Source: an uncultured Lachnospiraceae bacterium (lineage in GTDB: Bacteria > Bacillota > Clostridia > Lachnospirales > Lachnospiraceae). From it: 64,000 bases of DNA. The translations under genes and the position numbers were made by a program. The notes under the pieces were generated by a model that was not told the origin of the DNA, searched no databases, and saw only the letters and a list, made by a program, of their open reading frames with translations. The DNA is taken from positions 56,543 through 120,542 of the forward strand of contig URMK01000013.1 of the NCBI GenBank assembly GCA_900548905.1, given 5' to 3'. Shown piece by piece: positions 7,355-16,354 of this stretch (within the stretch, counting starts at the first letter, position 1; the number at the start of each line of letters is the position of its first letter).

Positions 7355-9919
7355 ATGGAAGATAATATTTTTGACAAAATTCATGAGGTCGATTTGAAAG
7401 AAACCATGGAGAAATCCTACATCGACTATGCCATGAGCGTTATTGCATCCCGTGCGCTTCCGGATGTCCGAGATGGTTTAAAGCCGGTTCAGCGGCGTGT
7501 TCTTTACTCCATGATAGAGTTGAATAACGGTCCTGATAAGCCCCATAGGAAATGTGCCCGTATCGTCGGCGATACTATGGGTAAATACCATCCTCACGGA
7601 GACAGCTCCATTTACGGCGCTTTGGTTAATATGGCCCAGGAGTGGTCCACCAGATATCCTTTGGTAGACGGTCACGGAAACTTTGGTTCCGAGGACGGTG
7701 ACGGTGCTGCCGCCATGCGTTATACGGAAGCCAGGCTTTCCAAGATCTCCATGGAAATGCTGGCGGACATTAATAAAGATACCGTAGACTTTGTGCCCAA
7801 CTTCGATGAAACCGAGAAGGAACCAACCGTTCTGCCCAGCCGTTATCCGAACCTGCTTGTAAACGGAACCTCCGGAATTGCCGTTGGTATGGCGACCAAT
7901 ATCCCCCCCCACAACCTCCGCGAGGTGGTGAATGCGGTGGTAAAAATTATTGATAACCGGGTGAACGAGAACCGGGATACCGATATGGAGGAGGTCCTTC
8001 AGATTATCACCGCTCCCGATTTTCCCACAGGCGGTATTATTTTGGGAACCAGGGGAAGCGAGGAAGCCTACCGCACCGGCCGGGGAAAGGTACGTGTCCG
8101 TGCTGTTACCGATATCGAGACACTCCCCAACGGAAAGAGTCAGATTATCGTAACGGAACTGCCTTATATGGTGAACAAGGCCCGTCTGATCGAAAAGATC
8201 GCGGAGCTTCATAAAGAGAAAAAAATAGACGGTATTACGGATCTCAGGGACGAATCCAACCGCGAAGGCACACGTATCGTCATCGAGCTGCGCAGGGATG
8301 CCAACGCCAACGTGATCCTGAATCTGCTGTATAAGCATACCCAGATGCAGGATACCTTCGGCATTATCATGCTGGCCCTGGTAAATAACGAACCTAAGGT
8401 GCTCAACCTTATGGAAATGCTGAAGCTTTATTTAAAGCATCAGGAGGACGTTGTTACCAGAAGAACCAAATACGATTTGAACAAAGCACAAGAGCGGGAT
8501 CATATATTGCAGGGCCTGCTTATCGCCCTGGATCATATTGACGAAGTGATCCGTATTATCCGTTCCAGCCGGAATACCCAGGATGCCAAAGAAAAACTGA
8601 TGGAACGGTTTGAACTTTCGGATCCCCAGTCGCAGGCTATCGTGGATATGCGGCTGCGTGCTCTTACCGGTTTGGAAAGAGAAAAGCTGGAAAATGAGCA
8701 CAAGGAGCTTATGGCCAAGATCGCAGAATTACAGGCGATTCTGGCGGATGAAAAGCTTCTGCTGGGCGTAATACGTGAAGAAATACAGATTACCGCCCTG
8801 AAATACGGGGATGACAGAAGAAGCCGTATCGGTTATGACGAATATGATATCTCCATGGAGGATATGATCCCCAGGGATAACACGGTAATTGCCATGACCA
8901 ATCTTGGCTATATAAAGCGTATGACTATAGATAATTTTAAATCCCAGAACAGAGGGGGCAAAGGCATTAAGGGAATGCAGACGATTGAAGAGGATTTTAT
9001 TGCGGATCTTCTCATGACTACCACCCACCATTATGTGATGTTCTTTACCAACTACGGAAGGGTTTACCGTCTGAAGGCCTATGAAATTCCGGAGGCCAGC
9101 AGAACGGCGAGAGGAACCGCTATCATTAATTTGCTTCAGCTGAACCCGGGAGAAAAGATATCCGCTATCATACCCGTAAAGGATTATGAGGATGACAAGA
9201 ACCTTTTCATGGTTACCAGAAAAGGAATCGTGAAGAAAACACCGGTTATGGAATACAGCAATGTGCGTAAAAACGGGCTTGCGGCAATCAATCTCCGTGA
9301 TGATGATGAATTGATCGAAGTAAAGATCACCGATGCGGATACGGATCTTTTCCTTGTGACAAGACACGGCATGTGCATCCGCTTCAAGGAAACGGATGTA
9401 AGGGCCACCGGAAGGATGTCTATGGGTGTAATCGGCATGAACCTGGATGACGGGGATGAGATTGTCGGTATGCAGCTGGACAGCCAGGGAGATTCCCTGC
9501 TGATTGTATCCGAGAACGGCATGGGCAAGCGTACCTATCTGGAGGAATTCAGTGTCCAGAAGAGGGGCGGCAAGGGTGTTAAATGCTACAAGATCACGGA
9601 AAAGACAGGTTATGTGGTAGGTGTCAAGGGCTGCAACGATGATCATGAAATCATGATGATTACCACGGAAGGGATAATTATCCAATTAAGGGTTGAAGAT
9701 ATTTCTATTTTGGGAAGGATCACTTCCGGCGTTAAGATGATTAACCTGGATAAGGGTGTGAAAGTAGCTCAGGTAGCCAAGGTAAGAGAAAAAGTATCCG
9801 ACGGAAGCCAGGAATTCGAAAACCCGGATGATGCCATGGAGGATATTCCGGAGGAAGAAAGATATCCCGGAGAAATAGAAGATGAAAATATAATTTTCCC
9901 TACGGAAACTGAGGAATAG
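7355..9919 (+). CDS. gyrA: DNA gyrase subunit A
   Basis: DNA cleavage and religation subunit of gyrase. The product is 854 aa. The catalytic tyrosine is Y123 in AAMRYTEARL. The C-terminal wrapping domain contains the GyrA-box-like motif QNRGGKGIKGM and further beta-pinwheel blades, and the protein ends in an acidic tail. In the quinolone region (HPHGDSSIYGALVN) the residue matching E. coli S83 is serine, while the residue matching D87 is glycine. It is the last gene of the origin block and is followed by a strong hairpin. Confidence 0.98.
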   Translation: MEDNIFDKIHEVDLKETMEKSYIDYAMSVIASRALPDVRDGLKPVQRRVLYSMIELNNGPDKPHRKCARIVGDTMGKYHPHGDSSIYGALVNMAQEWSTRYPLVDGHGNFGSEDGDGAAAMRYTEARLSKISMEMLADINKDTVDFVPNFDETEKEPTVLPSRYPNLLVNGTSGIAVGMATNIPPHNLREVVNAVVKIIDNRVNENRDTDMEEVLQIITAPDFPTGGIILGTRGSEEAYRTGRGKVRVRAVTDIETLPNGKSQIIVTELPYMVNKARLIEKIAELHKEKKIDGITDLRDESNREGTRIVIELRRDANANVILNLLYKHTQMQDTFGIIMLALVNNEPKVLNLMEMLKLYLKHQEDVVTRRTKYDLNKAQERDHILQGLLIALDHIDEVIRIIRSSRNTQDAKEKLMERFELSDPQSQAIVDMRLRALTGLEREKLENEHKELMAKIAELQAILADEKLLLGVIREEIQITALKYGDDRRSRIGYDEYDISMEDMIPRDNTVIAMTNLGYIKRMTIDNFKSQNRGGKGIKGMQTIEEDFIADLLMTTTHHYVMFFTNYGRVYRLKAYEIPEASRTARGTAIINLLQLNPGEKISAIIPVKDYEDDKNLFMVTRKGIVKKTPVMEYSNVRKNGLAAINLRDDDELIEVKITDADTDLFLVTRHGMCIRFKETDVRATGRMSMGVIGMNLDDGDEIVGMQLDSQGDSLLIVSENGMGKRTYLEEFSVQKRGGKGVKCYKITEKTGYVVGVKGCNDDHEIMMITTEGIIIQLRVEDISILGRITSGVKMINLDKGVKVAQVAKVREKVSDGSQEFENPDDAMEDIPEEERYPGEIEDENIIFPTETEE

Positions 9920-9961
9920 TCATCAGGCAGAAACAGGATATCTGTCCTGCCGGGCATGTGG

Positions 9962-9997
9962 AATAAGCAGACAGCCATTGCGGCTGTCTGCTTATTT
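9962..9997 (+). terminator. Terminator after gyrA
   Basis: A perfect 15-bp stem (arms 9962-9976 and 9982-9996) has a 5-nt loop and is followed by TTTCCTT. The U tract is short, but the stem is very stable. It separates gyrBA from the two-component operon. Confidence 0.75.
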
Positions 9998-10018
9998 CCT
10001 TACAAGGAGAATCCAAAT

Positions 10019-10729
10019 ATGAAACATATATTACTTGTTGAGGATGATAAAGCCCTTGCGGAAGGGATAGTACTTGTCCTGCGTCAGAATGATTTATCAT
10101 TTCAGTGCTGTCATAACGTAAAAGATGCAAAAAAAGCGCTGGATAAAACAGAATTTGATCTCATTCTGCTTGATATTAATCTCCCTGACGGCAGCGGTCT
10201 GGATATCTGCCGGAGGCTGCGGAAAGAGGGACGGATAGATCCCGTTATTTTCCTGACCGCTTTGGATACGGAACTGCATGAAGTGACCGGATTCCAGGCC
10301 GGGGCTGACGATTATATTACCAAGCCTTTTTCCCTTGCCGTATTACGGGAACGGGTAATGACGGCGCTGAGGAGAGGGGAGAGAGGCCAGACCGCAAAAG
10401 AGGCGCTGTCGGTGCTGAAGGAAGGGCCGTTTATCATGGATTTTGAAAACCAGTCCTTTTTTATGGGAGACAGAGAAATCATTCTGAGCAGAACGGAGCA
10501 AAAGCTTCTTATGGTACTGATGAAAAATAAAAACAGCATTCTGGAGAGGGATACGCTGATAGCGAGGGTATGGGGAAATGACGGAGAATTCGTGGATGAA
10601 AATGCACTTTCCGTTACCATCAAAAGACTGCGCGATAAAGTAGAGACAAATCCCAGAAAACCGGAATACATTCAGACAATTTATGGAATTGGTTACCGTT
10701 TTCAGATAAATGAGGAGGAACCGTCATGA
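10019..10729 (+). CDS. OmpR/PhoB-family response regulator
   Basis: Receiver domain at residues 1-115: acidic pair D9/D10, phospho-acceptor D52 in LLDINLPDGSG, and the conserved lysine in DYITKPF. A winged-helix DNA-binding domain follows and ends IQTIYGIGYRFQ. The ATG at 10019 sits 8 nt after AAGGAGA; an upstream in-frame start would lie before the gyrA terminator. It overlaps the kinase gene by 4 nt (ATGA). With the downstream ABC transporter this resembles Bce/Vra-type systems that sense antimicrobial peptides; the signal is inferred. Confidence 0.93.
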   Translation: MKHILLVEDDKALAEGIVLVLRQNDLSFQCCHNVKDAKKALDKTEFDLILLDINLPDGSGLDICRRLRKEGRIDPVIFLTALDTELHEVTGFQAGADDYITKPFSLAVLRERVMTALRRGERGQTAKEALSVLKEGPFIMDFENQSFFMGDREIILSRTEQKLLMVLMKNKNSILERDTLIARVWGNDGEFVDENALSVTIKRLRDKVETNPRKPEYIQTIYGIGYRFQINEEEPS

Positions 10730-11682
10730 CTGCACTTGTTATCAGAAGAATGTTCTGGAACCTTCCTGTTATTTTTCTGGCATTCGCTGTTCTTGTGCTT
10801 GCAGGGGGACTGATTTATGTAAGTATAAAAATACGCAGGGAGTATGCGCTGCTGGATCAAATGCTGGACAGTGCCATAGAAGGCACTTTTCAGGAAAAAA
10901 AATTTGATGAATTGATGCTTTCCCGGCTGGAAAGCAAGATGTACCAGTTCCTGTCCTCCAGTTTTCTCGGCAGAAAAAGCATTGAGGAAGAAAAGGGGAA
11001 GGTGGTGGAGCTTATCGCCAACATATCCCATCAGACCAAAACACCCATTACAACGATAAGGCTTTACGCCGGCCTGCTTGAAGAAAAAAAGCTTCAGGAA
11101 GAAGAAAAACTACTGGTTAAGCGAATCGCGGAACAAAATGACAGAATGGCCTTTCTCATTGAGAATCTGGTTAAAATGTCAAGGCTGGAAAATGGTATTG
11201 TCTCGGTGCATCCTGTAAACCAGGATATTGAGGTACTTATGGATAATCTGGCGGGTATATTTGAAAAAAGCGGAGATAGCAGGATTTCCTTTGATCCCGG
11301 ATTCCGGGATCAGGAAACGGTGCAGGTATGCTGCGATTTGAAATGGACGGTGGAAGCAATATCCAATATTATAGAAAATGCACAGAAATATACGGATCAA
11401 AACGGATCAATCGTGATTACAGTGATACCCTATCACAGTTTTACGGCTGTACAGATAAAAGATACCGGAATCGGAATCGCAGAGGAGGAGCAGGCATCTG
11501 TATTCACCCGTTTTTACCGGTCCGAAAAGGTGAATGATAAAAAGGGGGTAGGGCTGGGTCTTTATCTGGCCAGGGAGATCATTTCCAAGCAGGGCGGCTA
11601 TATCAGCCTTCAGTCAGAGGAAGGAAAAGGATCCTGTTTCCGAGTATTCCTGCCGGAGCGTTCCGGGAAGAAAGCAGAATAG
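10726..11682 (+). CDS. Membrane sensor histidine kinase
   Basis: 318 aa. One clear membrane segment lies near residues 12-32, with almost no extracellular sensor. The H box is ANISHQTKTPIT (His near 103), the N box is NIIENAQKYTD, and the G boxes are DTGIGIAEEE and GVGLGLYLAREI. A kinase with so short a sensor usually takes its signal from a partner transporter, which fits the ABC genes that follow. It is translationally coupled to the regulator by a 4-nt overlap. Confidence 0.92.
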   Translation: MTALVIRRMFWNLPVIFLAFAVLVLAGGLIYVSIKIRREYALLDQMLDSAIEGTFQEKKFDELMLSRLESKMYQFLSSSFLGRKSIEEEKGKVVELIANISHQTKTPITTIRLYAGLLEEKKLQEEEKLLVKRIAEQNDRMAFLIENLVKMSRLENGIVSVHPVNQDIEVLMDNLAGIFEKSGDSRISFDPGFRDQETVQVCCDLKWTVEAISNIIENAQKYTDQNGSIVITVIPYHSFTAVQIKDTGIGIAEEEQASVFTRFYRSEKVNDKKGVGLGLYLAREIISKQGGYISLQSEEGKGSCFRVFLPERSGKKAE

Positions 11683-11792
11683 GGATATATGCAGGCTTTT
11701 CTTAAAGCATAAATTTAAGTTTCTGTTAAAGATTTTCTGTTTCTTTTAAGAATTGTGTCCAATTCTTTCAAAACTGTCACGATTCTTTTTTT

Positions 11793-11828
11793 CATGGAAA
11801 GTACATGGAAAGATTCATTTGTTATAGT
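11793..11828 (+). promoter_or_regulatory. ABC-operon promoter with tandem regulator sites
   Basis: CATGGAAAG occurs twice (11793-11801 and 11804-11812), 11 bp apart, just upstream of the -10 TATAGT (11823-11828). No good -35 is present. Direct repeats spaced one helical turn at the -35 position are typical sites for OmpR-family regulators, so the preceding response regulator is the likely activator. Confidence 0.6.
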
Positions 11829-11868
11829 TATCTCAAATAAGAAAAACAGGCAGGAAAGGAAGTTAATT

Positions 11869-12558
11869 ATGAAAATTCTTATAACAGAAGATCTTAAAAA
11901 AATTTATGGAAATAAAGAAAACGAGGTACATGCCTTAAATGGGGTTCATTTCTCGGTGGAGGAAGGGGAATTTGTCGCTATTGTTGGAACGTCAGGAAGT
12001 GGCAAATCAACACTGCTCCATATGCTGGGAGGGCTGGATCGTCCCACATCGGGCAAGGTAATTGTAGACGGAAAGGATATTTTCAGCCTGAAGGATGAAG
12101 CGCTTACTATTTTCAGACGCAGGAAAATAGGGTTTGTATTTCAGAGCTATAACCTGGTACCTGTACTTAATGTATATGAAAATATAGTCCTTCCTATAGA
12201 ACTGGACGGAAACACAGTGGATAAGGGCTATGTGGAAGAATTAATAGAAACTCTCGGAATCCGGGAAAAGCTTCAGAATCTCCCCGGCCAGCTGTCGGGC
12301 GGACAACAGCAGAGAGTGGCTATAGCAAGGGCACTTGCAGCCAAACCGGCTATTGTACTGGCGGATGAACCTACAGGAAACTTGGATTCCAGGACGAGCC
12401 AGGATGTTCTCGGCCTTTTAAAGGTAACCGGTGAAAAGTTCGGTCAGACCATTGTTATGATAACCCATAATCCGGATCTGGCTCAGCTGGCAGACCGTAT
12501 TGTAAGAATAGAAGATGGAATGATTCAGATACGGAAGGGGTGTGAGGCAGATGCTTAA
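11869..12558 (+). CDS. ABC transporter ATP-binding protein (MacB/BceA type)
   Basis: 229-aa ATPase of the LolD/MacB/BceA class. Walker A GTSGSGKST is near residue 41, the signature LSGGQQQRVAIARA near 142, and Walker B IVLADEPTGNLDS near 162. The ATG at 11869 is chosen because AGGAAAGGAAG lies just before it and the sequence then starts MKILITEDLKKIYG, as expected. The permease gene overlaps its end. It should power the following FtsX-type permease in export or target removal of a lipophilic or peptide toxin. Confidence 0.95.
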   Translation: MKILITEDLKKIYGNKENEVHALNGVHFSVEEGEFVAIVGTSGSGKSTLLHMLGGLDRPTSGKVIVDGKDIFSLKDEALTIFRRRKIGFVFQSYNLVPVLNVYENIVLPIELDGNTVDKGYVEELIETLGIREKLQNLPGQLSGGQQQRVAIARALAAKPAIVLADEPTGNLDSRTSQDVLGLLKVTGEKFGQTIVMITHNPDLAQLADRIVRIEDGMIQIRKGCEADA

Positions 12559-15124
12559 GGTTAAAAATCAGAAATGTATTAGCCGCCTTGCCGATAAAAC
12601 CTTCCAGGCGAATAAAACACGGAATATTATTGCAGTGATTGCCATTGCCCTTACTACTATTTTATTTACCGCATTGTTTACCATAGGCAGCGGAGCGGTG
12701 GAATCCTTTCAGTATAACACGATGCTGCAGGCCGGAGGGAAGTGCCATGCAACTATTAAATTTGCATCGCCCTCCATCTATGAAGGAGTCAAATCCCATC
12801 CTCTGGTAAAGGAAACAGGATATCGTTTAATAACGGCGGACAGTGTAGACAATCCGGAATTCCTGAAACGCCGTGTGGAAATGTATTACGAAGATGAGAC
12901 ATGTATGGAGCTGAGTTTTATATCTCTGAAGGAGGGAAGTATCCCACAGGCGGAAAATGAGATTATAATGGATGTTCCGTCTCTGGATCTGCTGGGGGTA
13001 CCGGCCAGAATAGGGGAAAAACTGACTCTTCTTCTTACGGTCAAGGGACAACAGGTAGAACGGGAATTTGTTCTTTCCGGCTACTGGGAGCCTGTAAACC
13101 CTTCCATGAATGTAGGATTTGCCATCTGTTCCAAGGCATATACGTTAAAATATGCGGATGAACTTGCCTATACTCATGATGCTGCCAATGTGCAGGATTA
13201 TAGTATGACCGGATCTGTTATGTATGATCTCATGTTTACCAATTCATATGGGATGAAACAGAAAATGCAGACCTTGGTGGAGGATTTGGGATATTCCCTG
13301 AATGATAAGGATAATAATTATATATCCGCCAATGTAAACTGGGCATATCTGAGCAACAGCATGGGCACGGATCCGCTTACCATAATGACAGTGGCGGCGG
13401 CACTGGGGTTGATTATCCTTACCGGATATTTGATAATTTATAATATTTTCCAGATATCCGTAATACGGGATATACGGTTCTATGGATTACTGAAAACGAT
13501 CGGAACCACAGGAAAACAAATAAAAAAAATCATCCGCAGACAGGGGATGCGTCTGTCTCTTTACGGGATACCGATTGGCCTGGTAGTTGGTTTTTTTATA
13601 GGAAAAGCAATTGTCCCCTTTATTATGGATATCAGTAGTTTCAGCGGCGGAGAGGTAAGTATTTCCCTGAATCCCCTTATTTTTGTGGGGGCAGCTCTGT
13701 TTTCTCTCTTTACGGTAGCTATCAGTACCAGAAAGCCCGGAAGGATGGCGGCGGCTATTTCTCCGGTGGAAGCGGTGAAATACACGGACACTACGGCAGA
13801 TATCCGCAAAAAGAACAAAAAATCCACCGACGGCGGCAAAATATATAAAATGGCACTGTCCAATTTGGGAAGAAACCGGAAACGGACTGTATTGGTTATC
13901 ATATCCCTTTCCCTGAGTGCGATTCTGATGAACAGCGTGGTAACGTTGACGGAAAGCTTTGATCTGAATAAATATCTGTCCACCTTTGTGGATACTGATT
14001 TTCTGGCGGCCCATGCCCTGTATTTTAACAATGATTACATGAGCAGTGATGAAAGGATTTCTGAAAGCCTGATCCGTGCTATTAAAGAAGGACCGGGATT
14101 TGAGGAAGGCGGACGTATCCTTTTTTATCCGGGAGTATCCGTGAAGATGCCGGAGCCTAATCCGATTCATCTGAATGAGTACGGGGCGGCTGTGAATGCA
14201 GAGGGAGAATGGATCAACGTTGATGAGAACATGTATCCGAGAGCGAATCTGTATGGGATGGAGGAACTTCCCCTTGCCAGGATGGAAATTGTGGCAGGTG
14301 AAAAGGATCCGGCCGTTTTAAAGGAAAAGCTGGATACCGGAAATTATATTATAGAAGGGCTGGAAACGGATGATTATGGGGAGGTATATGAAAAGCATGT
14401 GAAATATTCCATAGGGGATAAGGTAACCATCCATAACAGCGACGGGACCGAAAAAGAAGTGGAAGTGATTGCCCAGATAAAGATCAAATATTACACCAAC
14501 AGTGTAAGATATTCCAGCGTGGATTATGTATTTTATACAAGTAAAGACGGCTATGAAAAGCTGGGCGGGGATATGGACTGTGTAATGACTTATGTGTTCC
14601 AATGCGAGGATGATAAAGAAGGGGAAATGGAGCAGTTTCTTGCTTCTTACACGGAGAACCGGGAACCTATGATGTCCTATGAATCAAAAACCAGATACCT
14701 GGATGAGTTTGAGAGTTTAAAAGGAACATTTACCCTGGTAGGAGGCGTTCTTTCTCTGATTATCGGAATTATAGGGGTTTTGAATTTTGTGAATGCCTGT
14801 ATTACAAGCATAATTACAAGAAAAAAGGAGTTTGCCGCGCTTAAGGCAATCGGTATGACAGAGAAGCAGATTCAGAAAATGGTTTGTATGGAAGGCGGCT
14901 ATTACGCGGCAGGGGTGTGTTTTTTCAGCCTGACCGCCGGAAGCATCTTTTCGCTGGCGGTAATGGGAAATTTCGTTATGTTCTGGTTTACAACCTACCG
15001 GTTTATCCTTTGGCCTATGCTTATAGTACTTCCTTTTATGGTTCTTATGGGGATTATAGTCCCTTATATAACCGTGCGGGTTACCGATAGAGAAAGCGTA
15101 GTGGAAATGCTGAGAGAAGAATAG
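12551..15124 (+). CDS. FtsX-like ABC transporter permease
   Basis: 857 aa. An N-terminal membrane helix (about 26-48) is followed by a large extracytoplasmic domain, an FtsX/MacB core (about 278-400), another helix near residue 435, a second large outside domain, and a C-terminal FtsX core (about 735-855). This duplicated layout fits macrolide/peptide-type (MacB-like) permeases. The start overlaps the ATPase stop by 8 nt; an in-frame GTG at 12542 is an alternative. The substrate is unknown. Confidence 0.9.
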   Translation: MLKVKNQKCISRLADKTFQANKTRNIIAVIAIALTTILFTALFTIGSGAVESFQYNTMLQAGGKCHATIKFASPSIYEGVKSHPLVKETGYRLITADSVDNPEFLKRRVEMYYEDETCMELSFISLKEGSIPQAENEIIMDVPSLDLLGVPARIGEKLTLLLTVKGQQVEREFVLSGYWEPVNPSMNVGFAICSKAYTLKYADELAYTHDAANVQDYSMTGSVMYDLMFTNSYGMKQKMQTLVEDLGYSLNDKDNNYISANVNWAYLSNSMGTDPLTIMTVAAALGLIILTGYLIIYNIFQISVIRDIRFYGLLKTIGTTGKQIKKIIRRQGMRLSLYGIPIGLVVGFFIGKAIVPFIMDISSFSGGEVSISLNPLIFVGAALFSLFTVAISTRKPGRMAAAISPVEAVKYTDTTADIRKKNKKSTDGGKIYKMALSNLGRNRKRTVLVIISLSLSAILMNSVVTLTESFDLNKYLSTFVDTDFLAAHALYFNNDYMSSDERISESLIRAIKEGPGFEEGGRILFYPGVSVKMPEPNPIHLNEYGAAVNAEGEWINVDENMYPRANLYGMEELPLARMEIVAGEKDPAVLKEKLDTGNYIIEGLETDDYGEVYEKHVKYSIGDKVTIHNSDGTEKEVEVIAQIKIKYYTNSVRYSSVDYVFYTSKDGYEKLGGDMDCVMTYVFQCEDDKEGEMEQFLASYTENREPMMSYESKTRYLDEFESLKGTFTLVGGVLSLIIGIIGVLNFVNACITSIITRKKEFAALKAIGMTEKQIQKMVCMEGGYYAAGVCFFSLTAGSIFSLAVMGNFVMFWFTTYRFILWPMLIVLPFMVLMGIIVPYITVRVTDRESVVEMLREE

Positions 15125-15132
15125 GACAGCGG

Positions 15133-15160
15133 GAGGGCGGAAAATTTTCGTCCTCTTTTC
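15133..15160 (+). terminator. Terminator after the ABC operon
   Basis: Hairpin with arms 15133-15143 and 15145-15155 (GAGG...CCTC with A/T-rich centre), followed by TTTTCCTT. It contains two G-U pairs. It ends the regulator-kinase-transporter unit. Confidence 0.6.
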
Positions 15161-15178
15161 CTTATCTGAAAAAAACAA

Positions 15179-15207
15179 TAGACAAATCGGGAAAAAAAGC
15201 TTATAAA
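15179..15207 (+). promoter_or_regulatory. Promoter for the small peptide and radical SAM genes
   Basis: TAGACA (15179-15184) and TATAAA (15202-15207) are spaced 17 bp, 50 bp upstream of the small membrane-peptide gene. Confidence 0.6.
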
Positions 15208-15256
15208 GTATATATTGAGGAGAATCCTTTTGAAGGATATTATGAGGAGACAATTT

Positions 15257-15415
15257 ATGGAAAACAGAAAGGCACTGCTATGCGGCAGTGTATTAGTGCT
15301 ATTTGCAGCTTTACTGGCATTTGGCTTTGTGGCTGCGGGTGAAAACGGTTCGGTAAGCGTACGTTTACTGGAGGAGGCCGTAGGTTACTGTATGCAGTAT
15401 GTGGGAGTGGCGTAA
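15257..15415 (+). CDS. Small single-pass membrane peptide
   Basis: 52 aa with one hydrophobic helix (about residues 5-26, LLCGSVLVLFAALLAFGFVA) and a short outside tail. The ATG is preceded by GAGGAGA at ideal spacing and by a good promoter, which supports real expression; an in-frame start at 15215 has no such site. Its stop touches the TTG start of the radical SAM gene, suggesting coupling. The function is not recognised. Confidence 0.55.
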   Translation: MENRKALLCGSVLVLFAALLAFGFVAAGENGSVSVRLLEEAVGYCMQYVGVA

Positions 15416-16312
15416 TTGGAATATGTACCGGCGAAAACGATTGTAACAAGGACAAAATCCTCCGGGTGGTTTGGAATTGATTATAACATGAATATATACA
15501 GGGGATGCTGTCACGGCTGTATTTACTGCGACAGCCGTTCCGACTGTTATGGCATTACGGATTTCGATAAGGTGAGGGCCAAAGAGGATGCCCTCCGGAT
15601 CATCCGGGATGATCTGCGGCGCAAGGTAAAAACCGGAGTGGTGGGAACCGGTGCTATGAGTGATCCCTATAACCCTTATGAAAAAGAAGAAGAACTGACC
15701 AGGCATGCCCTGGAGTTAGTGGATGCCTTTGGGTTTGGCGCCGCAATAGCAACAAAAAGTGATCTGATAGTGAGGGACATGGATATTCTGTCAGAAATCA
15801 AAGAGCATTCCCCTGTTCTGTGCAAGATCACGATTACCTCTGCGGAGGATTCCCTTTCTTCTCTGGTGGAACCCCGTGTCTGTCCCTCTTCCGTACGTTT
15901 TGAAACGGTTAGCCGGCTGAGTGAAGTGGGAATTTTTACAGGAATCCTGCTGATGCCTGTGCTGCCTTTCCTGGAGGACAATGAGGAGAATATAAAGGCA
16001 ATCGTTAAAATGGCCCATGAAGCCGGCGCACGATTTATTTATGCCGCATTCGGAATGACTATGAGGGATGCGCAGCGTATTTGGTATTATGACAGGCTCA
16101 GGGAGCTTTTCCCCGGCAAAGATTATGTGGAACAGTATCAGAAAAGATATGGAACCCGTTATCAATGCACCAGTCCCAGGGCGGAAAAGTTGTGGAAGGT
16201 TTTTCGGACGGAATGTGAAAAATACGGTATCCTTTATGAGATGAAAAGTATCGTAAGGGCTTATAAAAGAGGGTATGAGTGTACGCAGCTGAGTCTGTTT
16301 GACGGTATATGA
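15416..16312 (+). CDS. SPL-type radical SAM protein
   Basis: 298 aa. The iron-sulfur motif C-x3-C-x2-C is in RGCCHGCIYCDSRS near residue 31, followed by GTGAMSDPYNPYEK and a radical SAM barrel. It belongs to the SplB/Rv2578c-like group of radical SAM proteins (COG1533), often annotated as DNA-repair photolyase-like; this branch has not been tied to a proven substrate. The start is TTG directly after the upstream peptide stop; the motif-bearing N-terminus requires a start at or near this point. Confidence 0.85.
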   Translation: MEYVPAKTIVTRTKSSGWFGIDYNMNIYRGCCHGCIYCDSRSDCYGITDFDKVRAKEDALRIIRDDLRRKVKTGVVGTGAMSDPYNPYEKEEELTRHALELVDAFGFGAAIATKSDLIVRDMDILSEIKEHSPVLCKITITSAEDSLSSLVEPRVCPSSVRFETVSRLSEVGIFTGILLMPVLPFLEDNEENIKAIVKMAHEAGARFIYAAFGMTMRDAQRIWYYDRLRELFPGKDYVEQYQKRYGTRYQCTSPRAEKLWKVFRTECEKYGILYEMKSIVRAYKRGYECTQLSLFDGI

Positions 16313-16354
16313 CAGAAGCGGCCGGTACAGGACAGAAATCAGGAGGTAAAAAAG

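Noticed and set aside
8729..9685. Long open frame antisense to gyrA
   Set aside because: Complete overlap with gyrA, His/Ile-rich shadow composition, no start signals.
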